DNA from: Hymenobacter sp. GOD-10R
Lineage (GTDB): Bacteria > Bacteroidota > Bacteroidia > Cytophagales > Hymenobacteraceae
NCBI RefSeq assembly: GCF_035609205.1
Contig: NZ_CP141188.1
Location: 1-64,000, forward strand
Reading direction: 5' to 3'
DNA length: 64,000 nt
Shown here: positions 42,501 through 49,156 of the stretch, in pieces
Position numbering within the stretch: the stretch's first letter is position 1
Layout: every line of letters starts with the position of its first letter
The notes under the pieces: generated by a model
Told to the model about the DNA's origin: nothing
What the model saw: the letters and a program-made list of their open reading frames with translations, nothing else
Database searches by the model: none
Made by a program: the position numbers and the translations under genes

Positions 42501-44463
42501 CGTCGTCACGGTGGCCAACGGCACGCTGCTGGACTACGAAATGGCGACCTTACACACGATTACCGTGCAAGCCTCGGATGGTACGCTTACTAGCTCGGCC
42601 AGCTTCACGATCCAAGTGACCAATGTCAATGAGGCCCCGGTGGTGGCCAATCAATCGTTCTCGATACCGGCTAGCTCGCCGGCGGGGACGGTGGTCGGCA
42701 CGGTCGTGGCTACCGACCCCGATGCGGGGCAGACGCTCACCTACGCTATTACAGCGGGCAACCCTAGTGGGGCCTTCGCCTTCGTGAGCAACCAGCTGCA
42801 AGTCGTGAATGCGACCGTGCTCACCAGCACCGGCACCTACGCCTTGACCGTGCAGGTGCAGGATAACGGCAGCCCGAGCCTCACCAGCACCGCTACGGTC
42901 ACGGTCACCGTCACGCCTATCACCCAGGTGCTCTACCGCCTCCATGCCGGGGGCCCAGCGCTGAACACGAGCTTCGGTGCGTTCGCCGCCGACCAGTACT
43001 TCTCGGCCAGCCGTACGGGCGCCAACAATGGCCCGATTGCGGGCACGACGGATGATGCCTTGTATCAGACGGAACGCTTCGAGGGCGCCTTTGGCTACAG
43101 CCTGCGCGTCCCAAATGGAACGTATCAGGTCGTCCTACACTTTGCCGAGCTCTACTGGACGCAACCCGGTCAGCGCATCTTCGACGTGCGGGCCGAGAAT
43201 CAACTCGTACTCGACAACTACGACATCCTGCGCAAGGTGGCGCCCTTCACGGCCACGACCGAGACCTTCTCGGTGGTCGTCACCGACGGCGTGCTCAACC
43301 TGGACTTATCGGCCCTGGCGAGTGATGGCGGGCGCGATGCGGCCAAGCTTTCCGCCTTGGAGGTGCTGGCCCCGAGTAGCGGGCCCAACCAGCCGCCGGT
43401 CATTGCCAACCAGAGCTTCTCGGTGGCCGAGGGCAGCGTGGCGGGTACGCTGGTGGGCACGGTGGTGGCCTCGGATCCGGATGCCGGGCAGACGCTGAGC
43501 TACGCCGTTACCGCCGGTAACTTGGACGGGGCGTTCGCCTTCGTGGGCAACCAACTGCAAGTGGCCAATGCCGCGGCCGTGCGCACAGCCGCCTCGCCGT
43601 TCACCCTCACCGTGCGCGTCACCGATGACGGCAACCCGGCCCGGAGTACGACGGCCACCGTCACGGTGACCGTCACGCCGGGCATGCAGGTGTTCTACCG
43701 CCTTAACGCCGGGGGACCTGCTCTCACGACCACCTGGGGACCATTCGCCGCCGATCAGTATTTCAGCCCCAGCCGCACGGGCGCCACCAGTGGCCCGATT
43801 GCGGGTACGACGGATGATGCCTTGTACCAGACCGAACGCTTCGAGGGGGCCTTTGGCTACAGCCTGCGCGTGCCGAACGGCACGTATCAAGTCGTGCTAC
43901 ACTTTGCCGAAACCTACTGGACCCAGCCGGGCCAGCGCGTGTTCGACGTGCGGGCCGAGAACCAGCTCTTCTTGGACAACTACGACATCCTGAAAAAAGT
44001 AGCGCCCTTTACGGCCACGACGGAGACGTTCACGGTGGTCGTCACGGATGGCGTGCTCAACCTGGACTTGTCGGCCCTGCAAAGCGACGGGGGCCAGGAT
44101 GCGGCCAAGCTCTCGGCCCTGGAGGTGCTGGCCCCCGCCGCGGCGCAGAATCGCTCGACGCTGGCCAGCCAAGCGCTACTGGCCACCGCGCGCACGGGCA
44201 AGCTCGCCGCGCGGCTCGAGGCCGTGCCTAACCCCTTCGCCGAGCAGGTCAACGTTAGCTTTCAGCTGCCGCAAGCCGAAGCATATACCCTGACCGTGTA
44301 TGATCTGGCCGGGCGGCAGTTGCAGCAGCAAAGTGGCCCGCCCGTAGCAGCCGGCGAACGCCAGCAGCTCACCCTCGCGCTGGGCCGCTACCCGGTGGGC
44401 GTGTACGTGGTGCGCCTGACGACAACCTCGGGTACGCAACAAGTGCGCGTCGTGAAGCACTAG
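39547..44463 (+). CDS. Giant T9SS-secreted multidomain surface protein
   Basis: A 1638-residue protein with a Sec signal (LGLLAGLLGLSLGAQAQ). Domains in order: an Ig-like SbsA-type domain (~35-135); seven FG-GAP/VCBS repeats (~155-500), each with a calcium loop such as DVDGDGDLDLL; an IPT/TIG domain (~500-585) and a cadherin-like domain; a second IPT/TIG (~718-800) and cadherin-like domain; two cadherin repeats (~928-1124, DADSPTLTYAL and DPDAGQTLTYAI); malectin (~1124-1278); a third cadherin; a second malectin (~1380-1530); and a T9SS sorting domain (~1555-1638, VPNPFAEQVNVSF to VYVVRL). It is probably a calcium-dependent, sugar-binding adhesin on the cell surface. The malectin modules are nearly identical, a recent internal duplication. 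The gene stands alone downstream of a long inverted repeat. Confidence 0.9.
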   Translation: MTTPLSASCARRWPLGRLGLLAGLLGLSLGAQAQLTITSTTPARNTNVAPRGTDVRLTYNQTLNTTTASQVRVFSQQAGGRKAATYAASGSTLTVNPTTDFKPGETVFVTAPATVRSSTGTAATPRVYQFTTQAGVGPGTFGGGTDLTVPGTPVSVTPADIDGDGDLDLLTANQSPGSGTGTVSVRLNNGTGGFSNGPNVSVGSEPVSVVAADVDGDGDLDILTANSLSNFVSVRLNSGGGSFSNAPDVPIGTTANSRCFSVVAADVNADGNLDILAANGGESTVSVRLGNGQGGFSGTTEVNVGSNSINLAAADVTGDGNLDLLTANFTSNTVSVRPGNGMGSFGSGLEVSVGSNPGRLIVADVNGDGNLDLLTANGNITSTVSIRLNSGTGSFSGSDINLGSGNFISSLVVADVDGDGDLDLLTGGISIGFGSGSNPAGTVIVRRNNGGTFGSPSQIVSVGNTPYLAVADVDGDNDLDLLTANSSSNTVSVRLNQAVSLLTFTPASGGPGTRVDITGIGFVSEDGRTPLVTSVFFNGTPAAFFAVLSPTQVATAVPAGATTGPLTVTTTQSTLTSTASFTVLANPVITTTAGATTVSPQTTTPVDPGLTVTDADSPTLVLAQVGITSGLVSSEDVLSFTPTGSITGRYDASSGLLTLNAPSPGATIAQWQAVLRSVSYRNNSAAPLTANRTVSFLVNDGTNNSNVASKTLAAPAPTITRFTPASGAVGTSVTITGTNLTGATVIRFKEVVATSFSVVNATTLTATVPAGATTGPVSVTTPSGTATSTTNFTVVFAPVVTTTAGTTTASEQVATVVDAGLLLTDADSPNLVSATVNISSGLVSNQDALTFTPTAAVTGTYNATTGILALTGTAPVDQYQTVLRSVRYRNSAAAPTTATRIVRFLVNDGTFNSNAATKQVQVQAVNGAPSVPVDVDPAPNSVAENAAAGALVGLTVTATDADSPTLTYALTNSAGGRFAINASTGVVTVANGTLLDYEMATLHTITVQASDGTLTSSASFTIQVTNVNEAPVVANQSFSIPASSPAGTVVGTVVATDPDAGQTLTYAITAGNPSGAFAFVSNQLQVVNATVLTSTGTYALTVQVQDNGSPSLTSTATVTVTVTPITQVLYRLHAGGPALNTSFGAFAADQYFSASRTGANNGPIAGTTDDALYQTERFEGAFGYSLRVPNGTYQVVLHFAELYWTQPGQRIFDVRAENQLVLDNYDILRKVAPFTATTETFSVVVTDGVLNLDLSALASDGGRDAAKLSALEVLAPSSGPNQPPVIANQSFSVAEGSVAGTLVGTVVASDPDAGQTLSYAVTAGNLDGAFAFVGNQLQVANAAAVRTAASPFTLTVRVTDDGNPARSTTATVTVTVTPGMQVFYRLNAGGPALTTTWGPFAADQYFSPSRTGATSGPIAGTTDDALYQTERFEGAFGYSLRVPNGTYQVVLHFAETYWTQPGQRVFDVRAENQLFLDNYDILKKVAPFTATTETFTVVVTDGVLNLDLSALQSDGGQDAAKLSALEVLAPAAAQNRSTLASQALLATARTGKLAARLEAVPNPFAEQVNVSFQLPQAEAYTLTVYDLAGRQLQQQSGPPVAAGERQQLTLALGRYPVGVYVVRLTTTSGTQQVRVVKH

Positions 44464-44947
44464 CCCACAGCACCTACCAAAAGGCCCCCCTCCCACCCAG
44501 CCCGGTCAGCGACCCAGCGTCGTTTGTCGGGCTGCGGTGCGTTGGGATGGTGGCACTGAATACCGCTCACCCTACTCGCCGTCCAGAACGGTTTCCCTCG
44601 TTTAACTGTACAACTCACCCTGCCTAGAAAGGGCGGTTGGAAAGGTGTAATGAGGCAGGGAACGGTTCAGAAAACGTGTTCAGCAATCAAGGTACAATCC
44701 ACGGCTTAGAACGACGGCAAACGTGAACTAGCAGCGGAAAAAGCCCGCGAGGCGGGCGGGTTCATACCTAGCCAAAAGGTAGACGGCATGAGGCTACTCT
44801 CCTGCGGGTGGTGCGTGCCGCAACGATGAAACGCTTCCGGCGCCTCCCGGGCTATCCCTCGTTGCAGCCCATTGTCGAACACGCACGGCCTCCGCATCCT
44901 GCTCCAGCAGGCAGGCGTCGTACTTGCCTCTTGCTGGAAGAGGACAG
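44464..44947. other. Gap between surface-protein and Fic genes
   Basis: No supported gene. The one clear element is the minus-strand terminator at 44738-44757; a transcript entering from the right would end there, but I cannot identify its gene. Confidence 0.45.
44738..44757 (-). terminator. Rho-independent-type terminator, minus strand
   Basis: On the minus strand GCCCGC-CTC-GCGGGC (44757-44743) is followed directly by TTTTT (44742-44738). No convincing minus-strand gene is seen just upstream, so it may belong to a lost gene or a small RNA. Confidence 0.6.
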
Positions 44948-44993
44948 ATGCGGAGAATAGGTCCTATATTTGCCGCATATCATGCGGAGAATA
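44948..44993 (+). promoter_or_regulatory. Promoter and probable operator of the Fic gene
   Basis: ATGCGGAGAATA occurs twice as an exact 12-bp direct repeat (44948-44959 and 44982-44993), the second copy being the start of the gene itself. Between them lies TATATTTG (44965-44972), a match to the -7 box TAnnTTTG. CCGCAT (44973-44978) forms a dyad with the second ATGCGG. Three half-sites therefore cover the promoter and start codon, and the transcript leader would be very short. Self-repression through the protein's C-terminal winged helix is a reasonable inference. Confidence 0.6.
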
Positions 44994-46091
44994 CCAGTTT
45001 ACATTCATCAGCTTCCCACGTGGCCGCAGTTTAGCTGGCAAGCGGCGGCATTGGAAAACCTATTGGGGGCTGTTCGCCACCAGCAAGGTCGTCTGCTCGG
45101 GCGACTGGATGGCTTGGGCTTGGACTTGCGCAACGAGGCGACCCTGCAGACGCTCACCTTGGACGTACTCAAGTCCAGTGAAATCGAAGGCGAGTTGCTG
45201 CCACCTGCCTCCGTGCGCTCTTCCTTGGCCCACCGATTGGGCTTGGAGCGGGGTGGACTTCCTCCCTCGGACCGCCGCGTGGAAGGAGTCGTGGCCATGA
45301 TGCTGGACGCCACGCAGCAGGCCGAGCAGCCCCTGACGGCATCACGCTTGTTCAACTGGCACCGCGCCTTGTTCCCCACCGGGCACAGCGGCTTGTATGC
45401 CGTACGGGTTGGGGCTTGGCGCACCGGCCCCATGCAGGTCGTCTCCGGCCCCTTAGGTCGGGAACGAATTCACTACGAAGCACCACCGGCGGAGGCAGTG
45501 GACGCGCAGATGCAGCAGTTCCTAGCCTGGTTCAATGCCCCCTTGGACCTGGATCCGGTGCTGAGAGCCGCCATCGCGCACTTCTGGTTCGTGACCATCC
45601 ACCCCTTTGACGACGGCAACGGGCGCATCGCCCGGGCCATTGCTGACCTGCAACTCTCCCGCGCGGACGGCACCGGGCAGCGGTGTTACAGTATGTCGGC
45701 GCAGATCCAGGCCGAGCGCCAGGCATACTATGACTTGCTGGAGACCAGCCAGCGCGGGTCGCTGGACCTGACGAGTTGGTTAACGTGGTTTCTGAGCTGC
45801 TTAGGCCGAGCGCTGACCCGTGCCGAGCAGACGTTGGCGCAGGTGCTGGCCAAGGCCCAATTCTGGGAACGCCACCAGCAGACTACGCTTTCCGAGCGGC
45901 AGCGGCGACTCGTGACGCGGCTGCTGGACGGCTTTGAAGGCAAGTTGACCACGTCCAAGTGGGCGCGCATGGCCAAGTGCTCCCAAGATACGGCGGGACG
46001 TGACATCGCCGAGTTGATCAGCAAAGGCATCCTGGTCAAAGAGAGCGCCGGTGGCCGGAGCACCAGCTACCGCTTAGCCCCGGAGGTGTAA
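44982..46091 (+). CDS. Fic family AMP-transferase, DUF4172 N-terminus
   Basis: About 369 residues from the ATG at 44982 (MRRIPVYIHQLP). The N-terminal DUF4172-type domain contains SSEIEGE (about residue 65), matching the inhibitory helix S/T-x-x-x-E-G/N of class II Fic proteins. The active-site loop HPFDDGNGRIAR (about 206) is complete. The C-terminal ~60 residues form a winged helix (LTTSKWARMAKCSQDTAGRDIAELISKGILVKE). Fic enzymes transfer AMP to hydroxyl groups of target proteins; with an internal inhibitory helix the protein is self-restrained and can work without a separate antitoxin. The winged helix suggests DNA binding, probably to the repeat at its own promoter. The target protein is unknown. 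Confidence 0.9.
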   Translation: MRRIPVYIHQLPTWPQFSWQAAALENLLGAVRHQQGRLLGRLDGLGLDLRNEATLQTLTLDVLKSSEIEGELLPPASVRSSLAHRLGLERGGLPPSDRRVEGVVAMMLDATQQAEQPLTASRLFNWHRALFPTGHSGLYAVRVGAWRTGPMQVVSGPLGRERIHYEAPPAEAVDAQMQQFLAWFNAPLDLDPVLRAAIAHFWFVTIHPFDDGNGRIARAIADLQLSRADGTGQRCYSMSAQIQAERQAYYDLLETSQRGSLDLTSWLTWFLSCLGRALTRAEQTLAQVLAKAQFWERHQQTTLSERQRRLVTRLLDGFEGKLTTSKWARMAKCSQDTAGRDIAELISKGILVKESAGGRSTSYRLAPEV

Positions 46092-46339
46092 CCCATTGTT
46101 GGGTGAGGAGACGAGTCGGCGAATGCGGCGGCCGCTGAAAAGCAGTAGCGAGTAGGAAGCTGTCTTGTTCCCGTGGTAGAAGATCAGAAGGGACACCTCT
46201 TGTCTGCACAGTACTGCTGCTGCGAGTAGTCCCATTCCGCGGTCCTGAACGTGCCACCAGGGTTAAGCAACTGTCCTTGTGTGAGCGGAAGTGTTCCCAA
46301 AAGAGTTGAAATTCGAACAGTTTTAGCACCCGCCTTGAC

Positions 46340-46373
46340 GGCCCCGAAAACACGGTTTTTCGGGGCCTTTTTT
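46340..46373 (+). terminator. Rho-independent terminator
   Basis: GGCCCCGAAAA (46340-46350) pairs with TTTTTCGGGGCC (46356-46367), followed by TTTTTT. It lies about 250 bases after the Fic stop and could end that transcript. The A-run on the left side lets it work in both directions, so it may also serve the small gene on the minus strand. Confidence 0.8.
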
Positions 46374-46462
46374 CAGTAGGTAGCCTGAACGGCTGAGGTA
46401 TGCAGGCACAGAAAGCGACCAACGGGTGGCCTCTCTTCTAGTGCTACATAGAGGGACTGTGT

Positions 46463-46759
46463 TCAATCCAGCCCGTGGCTGATGTGGGTTACCCTACGGT
46501 TGGGGCCTACCGAGAAGGCTACTTCACTGGAGGCCAAAGCGGGCGGGTCGTAGGTATAGACTACCTCCTGAGGAGATAAGGGGTTCACCTCTGTGCGCTG
46601 CGCGGGGCCCATGAGGCGAAGCGCTTGCGACAGCGTCATGCCCTGCTGTAGTCGATAGGAGTTGCGCTGATTGCGCGTACCAACCTGCGCCTGGCTGAGG
46701 AAGCTCAGCAGCATAAAGAGGACCAGGCAACTACCCAGAAGGAAACTGATCTTCCCCAT
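46463..46759 (-). CDS. Small exported protein, BamE/SmpA-like
   Basis: A 98-residue protein with a signal peptide (ISFLLGSCLVLFMLLSFLSQAQ). The mature ~75 residues contain RLQQGMTLSQALRLMGPAQRTEV, similar to the G-M-T-x-x-Q-V-x-x-x-L-G-P pattern of the BamE/SmpA fold, then VVYTYDPP and a short strand at the end. It probably acts in the periplasm, but I cannot assign a partner. No outer-membrane assembly gene is nearby. The function should be treated as unknown; the fold assignment is tentative. Confidence 0.55.
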   Translation of the reverse strand: MGKISFLLGSCLVLFMLLSFLSQAQVGTRNQRNSYRLQQGMTLSQALRLMGPAQRTEVNPLSPQEVVYTYDPPALASSEVAFSVGPNRRVTHISHGLD

Positions 46760-47034
46760 CAGAAAGAAGTAAGCTTAGAGGTCAGCAAAGAATACCCGCT
46801 AGCGGAGAATAGTAGGAGTCCTGTTCGAGCTATCCGTAGCCATGTGCGAGCCTAAGCACTAATCTAAAAAAGCATGGGGGATTTTATACAATCAGCTCTT
46901 TTAGAGGCTGCGCAAAAAAGGGTAGAAATAGGCTCAGAAAACACCGTTTCCAGCTTGATTTCGGGGTGCCCAAAACTGCTTAAGAACCGTTCATCCTATG
47001 TAGTTGAATCTACCTTTATATGTAGATGCTTTCT

Positions 47035-47304
47035 TTATAACCGTTCGATGCGAATGCAGTTATAATCCGGATGTTGACGAAACAAGCGAAGAATTCCTTG
47101 TTCATGTAAGGGACAATCTTCCAGTAGACCTTGATAAATGGCAGGCCGTGTGTGTGCCAGGTTAGTGATCCCGCCTGGTAGTCTGACGGCGTCTCGCATC
47201 ACATGGAAGAGAAAAGTACTTTCGTCAAAAGGGATAACGCGATAAAATTTAATTAGCAAGGGGCCATATAGTGAGCTGTCGTGCTGGTAGGTAAGTGAGG
47301 CCAT
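47035..47304 (-). CDS. Small protein, unrecognised
   Basis: An 89-residue protein without signal peptide or membrane span. It reads as a compact alpha/beta protein (YGPLLIKFYRVIPFDESTFLFHVMRDAVRLPGG) with a His- and Arg-containing C-terminal helix (GILRLFRQHPDYNCIRIERL). It has normal codon character and a clear ATG. I do not recognise it. It is divergent from the Xre-type gene, with about 120 bases between the starts, so the two may share a control region. Confidence 0.45.
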   Translation of the reverse strand: MASLTYQHDSSLYGPLLIKFYRVIPFDESTFLFHVMRDAVRLPGGITNLAHTRPAIYQGLLEDCPLHEQGILRLFRQHPDYNCIRIERL

Positions 47305-47422
47305 GTTCAGAGTATTTAAAGCAGATACTTATTTGAATTGCATAAATATAATAGCAAAGTAAGTCGTTTTGTAGACTATTGACAACAGTTTTGCTGGGTA
47401 GGCACAGATAGCTTGCCTGGAA

Positions 47423-47665
47423 ATGAATGACGATCCAATTAAAGTATTTGGACAGGTCGTCCGCGAGGCCAGGAAGCAGCGCAGTATGTCACAGGAAGAA
47501 CTAGCTTTCGAGAGTGATTTAGACCGCACGTTCATCTCGCATGTAGAAACTGGTCGAAAGCAACCTAGTTTGTCTACCATCATTTCCTTGGCTCGTGCCT
47601 TAAATGAAATGCCCTCGGTGCTGCTGCGACGAGTTGAAGAACGGTTAAGACGAGATAGCCTCTAA
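47423..47665 (+). CDS. Xre-family HTH regulator
   Basis: An 80-residue single-domain DNA-binding protein of the Cro/C1 type: FGQVVREARKQRSMSQEELAFESDLDRTFISHVETGRKQPSLSTIISLARALN is a complete five-helix HTH_3 domain. Size and sequence resemble the C-protein controllers of restriction-modification systems and small plasmid regulators, but no methyltransferase or nuclease gene is nearby. It is followed by a 470-base AT-rich stretch and then the recombinase pair, which it might regulate. The ATG start fits the domain boundary. Confidence 0.85.
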   Translation: MNDDPIKVFGQVVREARKQRSMSQEELAFESDLDRTFISHVETGRKQPSLSTIISLARALNEMPSVLLRRVEERLRRDSL

Positions 47666-48134
47666 CATATAAATTTTAGGTCACAAGAAAGGAAGATGTG
47701 AGCAACAGCGCTTCCACATGTGAACCTTGATTACAAATATTAAATAATTAATTTTTTTAATATATTCCAATTGTATGATTACTAGAAATTATTTTGAAAA
47801 GTGCCGTTTTTTTTGTGATAGTACAATACTTATTTCCTTGGAATTATTAAGTTAAATTAATACAATTTTAATACTAATATCATAAAACTCTCAACACCAA
47901 TAATTTATACTCAATAATTTAGTTATTGTGCTGATAATTAATAACTTAAATCATCAAGTTTGCTGATAAGTAAATACATACTATAAAAAATAAATGTAAT
48001 TTTTAACATCCATGAATTATTTGTTCCGTGGAACAAGACGGGTTTGTAGTGTTGCCATTAGAATTAGCGGCAAGTAGGACAAAAATAAGTTATACCTTTG
48101 TTTAAGTAACAAGCCAAATATAAAGCTGGAACTA
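47666..48134. other. AT-rich spacer with palindrome and promoter of recombinase operon
   Basis: Far more AT-rich than the flanking genes, and without coding potential. TTGTTCC-GT-GGAACAA (48021-48036) is a near-palindrome resembling parS or a recombinase arm site. TACCTTTG (48093-48100) fits the -7 box TAnnTTTG and would give a leader of about 28 bases for the recombinase gene at 48135. A good -33 box is not obvious. Confidence 0.5.
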
Positions 48135-49154
48135 ATGGAGGAACTACTTATTCAATTTCCAGTGCTCTCAGAGCACAAGACTGTTGCCTACTGGCTACAC
48201 TTAAATGACCTTGCAGGTTTAACTCACAGTACACAATTCAAGTACGCGTGGGGCTTAGCGGACTATTTAAAGTTCTGCCAAAAGCTTCAAGTTGACCACC
48301 TCGGTGCCACACAAGAACATACTTCACTTTATCGGAAAGCGTTGCAGCAACGAACTTGGTGTAAAGGACATGTAGTCCACAGTGGGTTGGCAAAAGCTAC
48401 TATGCGCCAGCGCATGTCAATACTAAAGCTCTACTACACTTACCTAAAGGAAGAAGGAATGCGTGATACCATCCCGTTGCGCACCCGAAACCCTTGGTCC
48501 CACAATCACAATGCTCAAGGTAATTCGTTCGGTGACGTGACCGAAAGCGAAGTATTCTGGATCCCCGACACATTAGAATGGAATGCGATTGTAGAGAAGA
48601 TAAAGACTAGCTCTCTTCGGAACGAGTTGATGTTGATGCTGGCTTACGAAGCGGCGTTGCGGCGAGAGGAAGTATGTTCTTTGCAGATAGGCGATTTGGA
48701 TCAAAACCATCTGTTGCTAACGGTGCGTAAAGAAACCACTAAGAACAATATGCAGCGGATAGTACCTATCTCGGCCCCAACTCACCGGTTATTCGCACAA
48801 TATCTTGCATTAAGACCCTTTGCCCCTAGCCCAAAAGATCCACTTTTCTTGTCTAATTCAAGGAGTAATAAAAACGAACCTATTACGATTTGGACTTGGA
48901 GTAAAGTTATCCGTGCGACTGGGTTACGAACAGGTTTGCTGGAATTTAGAACGCATACCATGCGTCACTTGCGGATTACACACCTAGTGCAAGCAGGAGT
49001 AGACCTCTATACTATAGCAAAATTGGTCGGGCATAAGAATCCCGCGACCACGATGCGCTATACGCATCTGCGCCCCGAGCAGCTTGCGGTGAAAGTAAGA
49101 GCCGCATTGGATGCGATCTCCCTAAAGTTTGGTAATCCTTTGCAACAGTTCTAG
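48135..49154 (+). CDS. Tyrosine recombinase, Tn554 TnpA-like
   Basis: A 339-residue integrase. An N-terminal SAM-like core-binding domain (about 10-120) precedes the catalytic domain. Catalytic residues are visible: Arg in ALRREEVCSL (about 173), Lys in VRKETTKNN, His and Arg in HTMRHLRITHL (about 273), His in GHKNPATT and the nucleophile Tyr in MRYTHL (about 308). It is followed after two bases by a 721-residue recombinase, an arrangement like TnpA-TnpB of Tn554-type elements. Strand exchange at a specific target is expected. The gene is intact and codon use matches the AT-richer backbone. Confidence 0.88.
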   Translation: MEELLIQFPVLSEHKTVAYWLHLNDLAGLTHSTQFKYAWGLADYLKFCQKLQVDHLGATQEHTSLYRKALQQRTWCKGHVVHSGLAKATMRQRMSILKLYYTYLKEEGMRDTIPLRTRNPWSHNHNAQGNSFGDVTESEVFWIPDTLEWNAIVEKIKTSSLRNELMLMLAYEAALRREEVCSLQIGDLDQNHLLLTVRKETTKNNMQRIVPISAPTHRLFAQYLALRPFAPSPKDPLFLSNSRSNKNEPITIWTWSKVIRATGLRTGLLEFRTHTMRHLRITHLVQAGVDLYTIAKLVGHKNPATTMRYTHLRPEQLAVKVRAALDAISLKFGNPLQQF

Positions 49155-49156
49155 CG

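Noticed and set aside
43306..43890. 194-codon minus-strand frame opposite the malectin modules
   Set aside because: Antisense of duplicated malectin coding sequence, with no independent motif.
44872..45300. Plus-strand frame overlapping the Fic gene start
   Set aside because: Out of frame with the clear Fic coding sequence and ends inside it; no family resemblance.
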